Positions 11,652 through 23,400 of a stretch of DNA of 64,000 nucleotides are shown here, piece after piece. The notes beneath the pieces were generated by a model that saw only the letters and a list, made by a program, of their open reading frames with translations, was not told where the DNA came from and did no database searches. The DNA is taken from assembly GCA_010015675.1 (NCBI GenBank), contig ML976994.1, positions 675,607-739,606 of the forward strand, given 5' to 3'. This DNA comes from Byssothecium circinans. Its lineage: Eukaryota; Ascomycota; Dothideomycetes; Pleosporales; Massarinaceae. Position numbers and translations under genes: made by a program. The first letter of the stretch is position 1. The number at the start of each line of letters is the position of its first letter.

Positions 11652-13748
11652 ATGAGCCCCGTCGACCATCGTCTCCGGGAGGATGTCGCTCTCGGTGCGC
11701 AATCCTGGCCACCGCGTAAGTCAAAGGAAGTGCTTTGAAATGTCACACTTCCGACAGTTCTGTCCTGCGGCACCCAAATGATTCAAACCTTCATCTGCAT
11801 GGACCTACTAATCCTCTTCTGATAGTACTATCTCAAGCCGCTGACCATTCCTCTTCTAACTTTGAGAACTGGTGTGCGAAATTCTCAAAAGCCGGAACTC
11901 CTGCTCCTGTCCCTGCAACCGATCCGAAGCAGACCATGCTGCCGAAGACTTCACGGTCCCTGTCAACAGCTTCCGCTACCGCCTTGCGACCAAAGCTCAA
12001 GCACAAACCCTCTCTGGTATCCGAACTCCGGCACGCGCTGAAGTTCTGGGACCTATCGAAGTCTTACCGAAACCAGTCCAAAGATACGCTTAACAACGTT
12101 CAACCCTTGCTACTTCCCTCTTCCATGGAGTTCGTTAGCGACAATGCTCGAGCGCTCGCCCTCTTTGAATTAATTGAACATGGCCTGGAGAAGGTTTTGT
12201 TCTTTTGTGGTTACGGCACCTACGTGTACACTTGGAAGGACGGCAAGCGAGTGATGAAAGCCTATGCTCGCCATGACATGAGCCCGAAGAAGCTGCCATC
12301 GTGGATTACCAAGCACTACGTCCTACCTTCGACTCGAGGCGTGTCAGAACGCCGTCAAAATTACTTTCAAGGAGAGTATACTACCGCATTGGACCGCCAG
12401 GACCAAGGCCATATCTCTGCAGGTGACGCAATGTTCGACTCCTTTAACGAAGGCTTTATTGGAACTCTAGCTGGTGTGCTTGAACGAAAGGACAATGGTC
12501 GTCTTCTAGCAATGACAGCAGGCCACGTTACTCTAGTGGGAGACCTCATGATGCGAACGCACGATGTTGGACTGAACAGTACCGAACAGTTCCGCACTGT
12601 TCACCAGCCTCATCCGGCCTAGCCTCGGTCCTTTCCGATATAGTCCTGTCTCCTGAGCATCTTCGCTCGACACACAATTCATCCTTTTCTCTCGATGCTC
12701 TCGGTGCTCAGCTGTCCAACACACGACAAGAATCCCCGACTGACTGCATTTTGGCCTCCTTTAGACGAGCATATCCAATCGAAGTGGGGAGAGGACTGGT
12801 TTTACTACGAAGCCGGAATGCAACTCATCGATGATGTCGACAAATACCTTTTCGAGCACTGCCCGGGTAACGTTGATTTGTATCACTTCTCGCGACCCGA
12901 AAACAAAATCATGGAGGAAGCGACGCCCTCTGATAGTTCTGACGAGCCTGGACCTGATCAAGCGACCCTCGATGGCAAGCTTCTGGCCACAATCCACGGA
13001 GGTTCCCCGATCCGCCGTGACTGGGATATGATGGATCACTGTGATTTGATCGACGAGAATGGACATGCGGGTATAACTGTTCACAAGATGGGGGCTAATT
13101 CCGGAGCTGTGATCGGTAAACTTATAACCTTCCGGTATGTGTTTTTGGATGCAATATATCCCAAGGTTCTTCTAAATGAGTTTCACTAACTATGTAAGTT
13201 ACAAGGCACCGAAAGGATGGTATGTAGAGTCGGATTCCGAAGACGACGGCGAGTAGGAGATGTATCAAGCCCTTGGGTCCGTGTTCAGCGATGATAATGT
13301 TATGGAAAACGATAAGCGGGATACAGCAGATGATGGGGAGTACATGGCATACGACGATGGGGATATCGCAAATGATGATCAAGAGACGCCAATGGAGGAT
13401 CATGAGAAGGAAGTTGTCGAGAGCGCGAAGCTAACAGTCGATGAACAAGACCAGGAAGACAGCGACTCGAGCTCCAGTATGGACCTAGACTATCCCGAGG
13501 AAGTGAGGATGTGGGCAGCCACTGTGGTGGTTCCTGGTGTTGGTAGGGACGCTGAGTTCGGAGCCAGTGGAGACTCTGGTTCCATGGTCTACGCCAAAGT
13601 TGGAGATACAACTGTCCCAATTGGAATCCATATCGGCGGACATCGTGCGGAATACCAGCATACATACTATCGCGAAGCACTTGTGCTTTGTATGGAGGCC
13701 TTTAGTGTGGTGGCAGAACGTCATGGTTTTGAGGTTGGGTTGTACTGA
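11652..13748 (+). pseudogene. Trypsin-like protease with WDF-domain, copy 1 (broken)
   Basis: Model: exon 1 11652-11715, intron 11716-11825 (GTAAGT...CTACTAAT...GATAG), exon 2 11826-13134, intron 13135-13198 (GTATGT...CACTAAC...GTAAG), exon 3 13199-13748; 640 codons in one frame. The N-terminal family domain starts near residue 85 (LKFWDLSKSYRN) and runs through VLFFCGYGTYVYTW. The protease module has TAGH (about 250), EDWFYYE (about 343, candidate catalytic Asp) and GASGDSGS (about 580), the PA-clan His/Asp/Ser order. There is an acidic insert (DDGDIANDDQETPMED) before the Ser motif. Three in-frame TAG codons break it: 12620-12622, 12638-12640 and 13254-13256. Between about 12590 and 12750 another frame looks more protein-like (SPEHLRSTHNSSFS), suggesting compensating indels. 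Unlike its relatives it lacks the intron after the FFCG codon. Confidence 0.7.
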
Positions 13749-14000
13749 ATTCACGGATAAGGTCATGATGTCCATCTAGGTTTGCTGACCGTATTCCCAC
13801 AAATAAACACATTTGCGCATGAATACGTTCTTGTCTCTTTTTCCACCACTTCTCAAAATGACTCACACGCGGGTCGTGCACAAGGCGCGAGCACACCAAC
13901 GCGCCCACGTTCCATACATCTGAACAAACGTACTAAACAGATGTAAACACCAACGACTGTAGAACACAATCAACTCATCGACGACATTAGATTGGATAAA

Positions 14001-14170
14001 ATGGCGAAAATGAATAAGGGCAAAATAGTGTGCACACAGCCTTCGAGTGAAAATCCTACGGTAACCATTGATGATATTGTTCCAGCTAAAAGTGGGTGAG
14101 CTTATCCGTTACTGTGAGAGAGTCATTTTAAGAAGCGTCCCCACACAGCGCCGCCCAACAAACCAAGTGA
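14001..14170 (+). CDS. Possible two-exon small peptide
   Basis: The ATG at 14001 opens MAKMNKGKIVCTQ... over 95 nt, followed by a GTGAGC donor at 14096, an acceptor CACACAG ending at 14148, and a short second exon stopping at 14170 (about 39 aa). The splice sites are good, but the peptide has no recognisable feature and may be a chance frame or a relic. Confidence 0.22.
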
Positions 14171-14287
14171 CCTACAGGTCCAGTTCCGCCATTTCCTAGA
14201 AGTTCCTCCCTCCAGCTGCGAGCAGCGCCTTCAGTTGATTAGGAAGAGTTAATTTACTACTTATCTTAAAGAACGCGGCAAGGTGAT

Positions 14288-14969
14288 TCAGGTACAACAA
14301 AATTGAAATAATGGAGAGAAAGAACCCTTTCTAATCAAGTGGCAGTCAAAGTCTCTGATGACGCCTTCCTTTGTGCTCGTGATTCCTTTGTCTCTTCTCA
14401 CGCTTTTGCTCACACCTCCTTTTCGCATCCTTGGTTGCATCTTTGGGGCGCCTAATCTCATGATCTCCAACAAATGCCTCACAGCCTGCTCCTTTGTCCC
14501 TGATTCAGAATGAATAAGCGATAGCGACTCATTTTTCGAGTCAGTCGCTCGGAGCCATGCTATATACTTAGGCCCCACATGATGAGGTTTGAGACTGATT
14601 CTATAATCAGTGAACCGCCCTCCTTTATCAGAGGCTTCAGCTTCGGTCTCGGTATCGGCCTTCTCTAAACTCCTTGTTAGCACGACACTACTTCAACTTC
14701 CAGGAGAACGGAGACTCAATACAGGTATTCATGCCCTCTTTAAATAGTTCAAGCTCTATCCCAACTGCTTCGATCAACTTGGAGCATTCCTTGGCATCTT
14801 CGGGATGATTGAGATCGAGGTGGGTTAACGATTTGCTATGAGTATGATCGGCTCCATGCGTCGGCTTTCTTGACCAAAAGCTCTTCAGAAATACAATGAA
14901 GTCATGGGCCTTTCTGGCGGCAAGTGAGTTGATCGCGTTCGAAGCTGTATGCAGATTGGAGTTCTTCAA
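14288..14969 (-). CDS. Hypothetical protein, exon structure unresolved
   Basis: Two adjacent minus-strand frames look coding. The upstream one (14969-14688) contains SNLHTASNAINSLAARKAHD and EDAKECSKLIEAVGIELELF. The downstream one (14683-14288) contains ETEAEASDKGGRFTDYRI and VGPKYIAWLRATDSKNES. A GCTAAC branch-like motif and TTTAG acceptor lie between them, but I found no donor with the right phase. An intron (GTAGTAG...CTAAT...TTTTAG) may precede the first segment. No family recognised. It could be one gene with a short intron or a frameshifted relic. Confidence 0.35.
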
Positions 14970-16160
14970 GCTGAGCTAAAACACAATGAAGATTAGCTTG
15001 TGGGAGGTTAAAGGACCTAAACAGGGCTACTACCATAGATATATTCTCTTAGGTCCTTGATTTACGGTAGAGCTTGTGGTGTTGTCGGGGCGGAATTTAT
15101 GCAGACTGAAGCTCCTGTAAGGTATTCTTCTAGTGTTCGTGAAGTGTACGAAACGTTCATATTCGTGAGATGCTTCGAAAAGCTAATCGAAGATGGAGTA
15201 ATGTTTGATTCGATTTGGATCCGTCGTCATCAATTTTTGGATTCTCGGAGGCGGGAATGATGGTGTGAGTTTGATATGAAGCCTACGGTACAGCTCAATG
15301 TTGTGATTTAATGGGAACTGATCGATATGATAGTAAATGTTATAGTGAATTCCAGGGTAACGAGACAGCTGTTTATCTATACTAAACCATAACTCAGAGA
15401 AGAATGGCAATAGGGAGATAAATGTCATATGATGCCATGCCTTTTTTACTTAACCGCAATGACTGACAGCTTTTTCGTGAATCATTATTGCCTTTCCATG
15501 TTTGAGAGCTTCAATCACGCCTCTCTTCCGTAGTTAGACTCGCTTGCTTAGGAAAAGGTTGCCACGAGACTCGAGATAAACAAGAAGTTATTGATTACAG
15601 AGGGAAATCGTCGGTCTTTGAACAACCGTGAGGACCGACCACAGCTGTGGTAGCCCATCCCCATAGTATGAGTCAGTTTCTCATTTGGACGTGATGCGCT
15701 CACTCGTGTGGATAGATAAACATGAAAACGGATAAAGGAAGAGGCCTCTGCGCTAGCATTTACAGTGGCCACACAGATTTTTATCCTTCTCAGATCGATG
15801 GACCGAGGGTGTGAAGTGTGACGTTCACGTTCACGTGTTTGTTTCGCTGCGCGCTAGCCTAATACATCATCGCGCCATTTTTAGCGGCGCCGCCTCAGCT
15901 ATATGTACCTCCAACTTCGACTCTGGTTCTACGACTCATACCACTCTCCCTCACTCACACTTCAACCTACACCTACACATCGACGAAACTTCTTCTCCCA
16001 CGATAAATAGGCATTGTCTTATTCAAGGTATGTCGCAAATCCAAGCACAGGATCGCAGTCGTTTACCCTTCCATTATTCACACTAATCACGCGCAGCTAC
16101 CTCTACAGTGCACTTTGCTGGAATCCACTTGGTGGAGTCGAGTCGAGTCTAGTCGAGGCG
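14970..16160. other. Intergenic stretch before copy 2
   Basis: No gene is recognised. At 16022-16097 lies a good intron (GTATGT...CTAATCACGCGCAG) that probably belongs to the 5' leader of the next gene. Confidence 0.4.
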
Positions 16161-16909
16161 ATGCGAGGCGATCTATCTCCAATGGAACCGGAAACCACGC
16201 TGAACCACCCTACCTCACCCGCTATCGCTGACGATATGCCTAAGGCTGAGCGGGCTGCATCTGTCGAAGAAGTTGCACCACACAAAGGAATGGTCAGCAT
16301 GCAGAAAGACAAGCCAAAGCCATCAGCAGGCACAAAGAGCGTGAGCAAGTCAGATATCCGCCGTGTCGTGGCTGTGTGGAATTTCGAGAAGAGCTACCGT
16401 CAGCAAGATCGCACCACGATTGACCTGGGCGAACAGCTCCTGCTGCCTCCCCAACAGGGAAACGAGCCGACACCTAGGCGTGGGCGTGTGGCGGCTGTAT
16501 ATTCCGCGCTGCAGACATGCATCGAGCGGATTCTGGCCAAGTGTGGGTAAGTCCACCTCTAAATGCTAACTCAGTCTTAAGATTTTGTTGGCTAACTGGA
16601 AACAGCTGCCATACTTTCATCTACGGTCCGAAGTATATGATCGGCCTTACGAAGATCAAGGAAGCGACTCAGCAGAAAATCCCCAAATGGTTGGACATTC
16701 CTTACATTACTATCAAGAACGGCCGACCAACTTGGGAGCATCTACAGGCCAGCATCAAATCCGAGCAAGAAGCGTTGCACAAGGCTCATGTCGAATCTAC
16801 GCAGCGCCTGCAGGATGCCGCGCAGGCCGCGGAAGGCCCCCAACACCATGAGTTGGATCCGCCGGAGCATGCGGTTGTCTCCCAGCAAGAGGAGGTTGAA
16901 CCACAGTAG
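16161..16909 (+). CDS. WDF-domain protein, copy 2 (no protease module)
   Basis: Exon 1 is 16161-16546, the intron 16547-16605 (59 nt, GTAAGT...GGCTAAC...ACAG) and exon 2 16606-16909; 229 aa. The shared domain starts near residue 66 (IRRVVAVWNFEKSY) with TIDLGEQLLLP after it, and the intron falls in phase 2 right after the KCG codon, exactly as in copies 3, 4 and 5. Exon 2 has PKWLDIPYITI, aligned with the protease-bearing copies, and a HELDPPEHAV tail. The TAG at 16907 sits in a Gln-rich stretch, and the same frame stays open to a second TAG at 17056 (DKADLPCRDTYLK...), so the first TAG may be a mutated CAG and the original protein about 278 aa. No protease follows. Function unknown. Confidence 0.65.
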
Positions 16910-17356
16910 GACAAGGCCGATCTTCCATGCCGCGACACCTATCTCAAGCCCGCCGAGCAAGACCCTCCTCAGTACAACATGGACTGTCCGCCATGTGAGC
17001 TCGAGTCTCAGCAACCCGAGGTCACGTATCTACAGGACCATGTGGGCTGTTTTTAGATCGAGGTGAACGCTCGGCTAATTGCTTGCAATTGACGCCACTG
17101 TGCTCCCCTTTACTTCCCAGATTTTCCTCACTCTTTATGGTTTGATGGCGTTTTTCCTTCCTGATTTTGCGATACCCCGGGCGGCCGGGTTTTTCTCCCC
17201 TTGAGTGCATCACATATCCCCATGTGCCGGCATTTGTTTGTTTTCCCTCTAGAGGTACTGGAGGTCGGGTTTTGACACATTCTCATGTACCGGCGTTTTT
17301 TGTTTTTTCTCTATCGGTAATGGAGGTCCAGCGTCTAGCTTTAGCACACTTCCCAC

Positions 17357-20300
17357 CATAGTTGTCAACAATCAAGCCAATCCAAGCTGAGGCGTTAGCT
17401 TGGATTGCTCGTTTTTTGAGGGCGTCAGCTTGGATTGTTGGGGCTAACAAGCTGAGATCGTGAGCTTGATTGAGGCTTGATAGCCTGTACTAGCGCTAGC
17501 CTTAGTGTTGAGTTTCGTCGTCCCAAGTCGCCAGCCCGCACAAAAGCTCCATATTGTCGTCGTCTGCTGCCTCCTCCTCCACTACCTCGTCGTCGCCTCC
17601 GAGGCCAGCTCTTTGCCACCATCGTACGCACTGTATTGCCGCTAGAAGTTGAGGTCCTAGACGTCGTCGTCGCGGCTCTAAGAGGTCGCCCAGCTCACTA
17701 AACAGGCGCTCACACTCACAGCTTGACGCTGGGATAGAGAGTACGTCAAGCGCAAGTTTACTGAGGCTAGGGTAGCAATCGCGCATGCTCACCCAGTATT
17801 TGATAGGGTTATCTGCGTGTTCTGTACCTCTCTCGGCTGCTGGCTCGCTGCGCTTCCACCTCTTAAACTCGTCCTCGTCAGCGGTAAGGCTACTGGCAGT
17901 ACTAGGGTTGAGTATACTATCAATCGCGTCGTCTATATCGCTTGGGATTACTGCCAACGGCCTTACCGCGCGCGGTGAGGTGTTGTACTGCGCCCAGAGC
18001 GCCTGAAAGCTAGCGTTACTGGCCTCGAGCCAGTCGGGCTTCTTAGCCCACGCCTTATCGCAGTAGTACTTATACATTGGATGGAGTATTGTAGCAGCGT
18101 AGTACGCGGGCGAGTCGTCCAGCTTAGAGTAGTAGTCATCAGCCTTCTGCCAAGCTACGCGCAAGTTAATTGTAATGTGATCCTTAGGCGACTTATCGTG
18201 CTCATTATAGTTAACCGCCTCGTACGCGTTGACGCGCTGCTCGTAGTAGGTAAGGAGGTATTTGAATATTAGAATTATCTCAGCAATAGCCCCAAAGCTA
18301 CCGCTTTTGCCGCGCCCTTTGAGGCGCTTTATAGCAGTCTTGAGCGGTTTCAATATGTCCATGTACTCTGTAATTACTGCCCAATCAGCACCTGTAAGGC
18401 CGTCTGATCGCATCCATGGCTGCGTAACTGGCAGCTTATTACCGCGACTTTACGCAAACGTGTCCTCCCTTTGCACCCGCTGTATATAGTGAGTAGCGTA
18501 GGCGTTAACTGCAAACTGTAGCTTTACAGTATGCTTAAAGCATAAGTAGTACGAGTTCCACTGCGTAATGATGGGTTTAACAGGCTTGAGGATCTTGCGA
18601 TCGTTAGCTAACGCGCTAGACGGCAGCTTAGTATAGGCGAGGCGCTGGAAGTCCTTAAAGAGCTTATGCTATTACGGCGTTTTAATGTAGTTCATGATAC
18701 TAAGTAGTACGCTGAGTGGGCCTACGCGCCTCCACTCTGCTATGAAGTCGTGCTCGTCAGTAAGCTCTTATACGTCGTTATTAAATAAGGCGGCGCTGCC
18801 CTTGCCCTAGAGGAGCGTCTAGCTGATAAGGTTAAGCATGTGAGGTCCGCAGCGGAGGCACTAGTAGGTGATATTGAAACCGTACTCTTAAGCTAATATT
18901 GTAATAGTACTATTATTGTTAGTAGCGTTATTAAGCATAAAGTAACTAATTAACTACGACGTAATCTTAAAGTCCTATAGCGTTTTTATAACGACCTCGG
19001 CCATCCTCTCGCCACTGTGAGCGCCTGTTAGCTAGGGCAGCGCTATAGGCAAGTCCTGCAGGTCGCCTCTACTATTAATAAAGTGCGCAATAACGCCTAG
19101 AAAGCCACGCTTGCTGCCCTTTATCATCCATCTATCAAAGCTAAGGTGTACTTTGCTAAGCGCCTGTAATAGTTGCAAGATAACGCGCGGCTTTAGGTGC
19201 TTATACAAGCGCGCAACGTACTGGGAGACACTTACATGAGACGTCTAAAGCGCTTATTCTGCTAGTAGGTTGGAAGCTTTAAGGAGGCGTTAAAAAGCTA
19301 GTGTTTCAAACTTAGAGAGAGGGTAATTATTCTTAACAAGCTAGCTAATAGCTGCTAGCTAGAAGCGCTGGGTATTAAAGCCAGCGAGCTCGTTAGCCAC
19401 CTTCTGCGACACGCTATTGTTGCCGTCTTTGAGCAGGCGTTGTAGCCAGGTAGGTTTTGCAGCGACGGCCGACTTACTGTAGCTATGGCCGCGCTTAGGC
19501 AGCTCTAAGTGTCGCTGCGCTGATGACGTTAAGAGCGTCGTCTCATATATCCCAACGCTAGTATCTGTGTACTTATGCTCATAGCAGTGACAGCACACGA
19601 AGTATAGCTTACTTAGGTCCTTCAGCAGCGCAACGCGGTAGCCATAGCAATAGATCCAGCTCTTACGCGACTTCTGCGACGAGAGCGGCTTCATATACTT
19701 GCGTAAACGCCCCTAATTAATTCCCTTAAAGTCGTCTATAAGGCTCACGTCCAGCGCCTCTTGCAAGGTCTCATTATCTAGGGTTGCTGCCGACAAGGCT
19801 GCTGTTACCCTCTCGCTGCCCTTAGTAGGCGCGATGATAGCGTCTTCAGGCCGCGACTCGCGTAGTTGCGACTCAAAAGTTGAAGCCTGGGACGCCTCTA
19901 CGAGACCTCTGCGAGGCGACAGACGCGACGGCGATGGCGATAGCTGACTATCGACGGCTATAGGCTGGCTGACAGTGCCGCGGGCGGTAGAGGATTTGAC
20001 GCGTTTCTTCGGGCGAGTAAGGTTATTAGAGGCGCGTTTCGTAGGAGGCATGGCGGTGGCAATACGATAAGGGCGATAGGAGTAAAAAAAATAACGCGAT
20101 AGTGGGTTATTTAGGTAGCTAGTAGAGGGAGTATAGTGTTGCAGAAGTTAGGCTAATTACGTACTAGTACTGCGACGACTACAACACCAAAAACCTATCG
20201 TAAGATTGCTCCTGCTGCAAAACGAGCAGCCTCATGCGCTACCTTAATTAAGCCCATCAAGCTAAACAATCAAGCTGACCCTCCTCAGCTTGGATTGCTA

Positions 20301-20394
20301 AAAAATTAGTATAGGCGAGCTTGACTTGATGGGATTGATAGTTATCAAGCTATCAATCAAGCGCTTGCAAGCCGCTTGATTGTTGACAAGTCTG
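17357..20394 (-). mobile_element. hAT transposon with 8-bp target duplication CTTCCCAC
   Basis: The right end reads, on the minus strand, CAGACTTGTCAACAATCAAG. The left end is CATAGTTGTCAACAATCAAG, its imperfect inverted repeat. CTTCCCAC directly repeats at 17349-17356 and 20395-20402, the 8-bp duplication typical of hAT elements. Length is 3038 bp. Subterminal sequence is full of CAAGCTT/CAATCAAG variants at both ends (for example 17390-17470 and 20260-20380). The element lies about 300 bp downstream of family copy 2. Confidence 0.93.
17502..20051 (-). pseudogene. hAT transposase (RIP-damaged)
   Basis: The ATG at 20051 gives MPPTKRASNNLTRPKKRVK. The last 303 codons (18413-17502) are uninterrupted and contain the hATC dimerisation region YPSLSKLALDVLSIPASSCECERLFSELG and the earlier AIKRLKGRGKSGSFGAI block. 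The middle (about 18420-19700) carries several TAG/TAA codons in place of Gln, so the protein is broken. It runs antisense to the host gene family. Confidence 0.88.
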
Positions 20395-20402
20395 CTTCCC
20401 AC

Positions 20403-23400
20403 ATCCCACACGGAGCGATAATTGCTGTGTTCTAGCAACCCCCTCCCCCCCTTTTCCCCTCTCTCCACACACACACACTAGCCCCCCATCAACAACAAAT
20501 AGAAAAAATGAATTCCAAAATAATGACAAACTCCCAACTTCACTCCTTCACATGAACCCCTCCCTCCCCCAATCACATCACCCACCCCTTGACGCTGACA
20601 TAATCCAACCCTCCCTCCCCTCCCCCCAAACCAAACCAAAAACGAACAATGGGGTCTGGGTCTGGGTCTAGGTCTAGGTCGGGGTCGGGGCCAGAACCCG
20701 CGTAGGGCCCTGAGGCGAAGACAAAAAGCCACGAGGACAACATTTCTTCCCCCTTCGGCCCGCCTGCCAGCCTGCCAGCGTGCTGGCACTAGCATCTGCC
20801 AATCTATCGACTGTATCTATCTATCCTACGCCTTAAAACCACCGTGTCCGTTGATTGTGATATTTACGTGCACGTACAATGTTACATGTAACAACGCCCA
20901 CGTGCTCGTGTCGGTGGGTATGCGGCGCGGTTCGTGTTCCTCTCCCCAGCTGCACGCGGATGCGCGTCCGGCTGGCTGTGGTGATTGGGATATTTTTGGT
21001 TTTGTTTGGGGGGAAGGGGTCTCAGCAGTTATGGCGCTGACGGTTGAGATGTATGGGTTTGCCTGGATGATGGGGGGATGGTGCTGCGGCAGTGTTTTTA
21101 TGCTGCGTTTTTGTTTGTCGGGGGCAGGGGTGGGAAGTGAGTGAGGTGAGTTCGATGGGCAGAAAATAAGTGATTGTATGTATTCTGATCTGTAGACTTT
21201 GGCTGTGGGGTTAATTCACACACATGTGCATGCTGATGGGTTTTACGGGGGGCGGGAGGGCACATGTACAAAAATCGAAATAATGTAATGAAAGCATGTT
21301 TGTTTACAATATCACAGGATGAGGGAGAGATATCTAATACGTACGGTCACGAAAGAGTAAAAAAGGGCGCAGCAACCACTCTGTGACCAAAACGGAGAGA
21401 CAAGAATCGGACCCCAACACCACATTCATTGCCTTCTTTCCCCCCTAACCCCACATCCCGAATGTTCTCGCCCACAATCCATAGCCGCACCTGAGACGCC
21501 GAATTCGCCCTCGCCCTCGCCTCCGCCCTCACGACGGATGCGAGGCCGCAAGTGAGACCTGCAGCGTCGCTCGTTCGCGTGTGCGCATGTACGCTGAGCT
21601 GACGGGAACGTTCCTGACCCGCGCAGCGAGGAATGGCGTGCCGGTGAGCACGCACAAGGCAGACAGGACAAGGTTAACTCGGCAGTACCGCGGGTCACAT
21701 AGTCGGCTGACGAGTTGAGCAGTTCCTCGGAGTAAGCGTGGGGAGGAGGGTGCTGATTGAAAAAAGCACATCCGTCTCCGCAACCGCATATGTATTATTG
21801 TGGGTCACCGATCGACTTGAGCCCCGGTGTGCGTGTACGTGTGTGTGTGTGTGTGTGTGTGCTGATGTCTCGCTCGTAAGATGGCGTAGAAACCTTTCTT
21901 TCGCTGCGGCCCACCAGGTGGCCGGAACGGGTAAGTAGGCGGATGGGGATCTGAGCCATGCTCAGGCAAGAGGGTGTTCGTTCAGTGGCAATGTCTGGAT
22001 GTGGCACCAGGCCATCTTGCTTCGTGTAGAAGAAGGCACATCGCCACAGCGTACTGAGTAACGTGACTAGCTCAGCCAGACAGACATGCATCTCACTCAC
22101 CGATGGGGATAGCGCGTTGTTCTACCCGCGCTTGTTGAGGCGTCCCGAAAGGGAAGGAGCGAATATATTAGCCGCGTGGGCCGCCATCAGCTTGTGAGAG
22201 TTTCTCAGGCCATCTACCGTGGGGCCATTTATGTCGCGGTCAGCGAGCTCAGCGCTGTTGAGCATGTCGGATTCCTAATAATGTTTGCTTGAGCATGTCG
22301 GACTCTTGCTATTGTGGCAGAGCGTGGGACCTGGGTTAGAGACGTACGGATGCCATGCGCGGCACAGTCGCAAAGCTTCACCTACACCAGATGCGCTCAC
22401 CGCTTCCTGCATGTTCATCAACGAGCACCTTAAACATGTAGTGTGTGATGGTTGCGCGGCCTGAGGATAGGTGGTGAACGGCAAACGGCTGTTCACAGCG
22501 TGACGGGCGAAGGTGGCACAGTCGAGTCATGCTCTGCATTTCAACTGAAAGCTTTGCCTCATCTCATACTCTGAACACGAACCACCGGCATGCTAGGTGG
22601 GCCTCGGAGCTGGCCAACACTGAACTGACCGAAGCCAGCGTCCTAGCCGACGGGTACTGTGCCCGCGTCTTTAAATATGAGAAGCGCCGCTTCACACGAT
22701 GCCAGCCGACACCAGTTGACCTCAAGTGCTAGGTACCTAGGTAAGCTCGATATCCATCCACGCCAAGCGCCGGCTCGGCCAGTCATGATGCAAGACAGGG
22801 AGCTATTCTTGTTGCAAGCCCGGGAATTAAGTTGAACGCTCAGTTGCGGCACAGCACGTCCGCTGGAGTGGTCCTGGTATCTTAGGCTCTCAGGGCGTCT
22901 TGTTCGCAGCTCGGGTTTGGCTGCGGGTGCATCGTGATCCTCATCGCCAGTGGGTGTGGGCACATACTGCCGTCGAAAGCGTCGTGACAACGGAATAATG
23001 TTAAGCGCGCCGTACGAGGTTAGAACAACGGCCTGCCGTCCCGAGGCAGATCGTAAAGGCGTAAGCGCACGCTGGATCCTTCCAGGTTCTAACGTCTTGG
23101 ATCCTGATTGCTGATTCCTGCCATCCACGCCATTATCGAATATTAATGCCCTGCTGACTGATGGCCGCCTAGCCGTTAGCCGTTGGACATGTAAGTGAGT
23201 TATTGGGCGGACGCATGCATCCAAATCCGAGACGGATATCGACGCTCGCAGCTCGATACTGGCCGTCCCAGATGTCTGGAAGCCTTTGGGCGCTTGGAGA
23301 ATTTCTAGTTACACGGGTGCCACGCTCTCGTCCCAAGAGGGGACCTGCTCTCGGGAGCGGAACGGCGCGGCCCAGGAGAAGGAAATGCATAAGAGCAAGA

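Noticed and set aside
13216..13256. A 37-40-nt intron removing the TAG at 13254 in copy 1
   Set aside because: The GTATGT donor and GAGTAG acceptor exist, but the intron would be shorter than any other here and has no branch-point motif, so the TAG is treated as nonsense.
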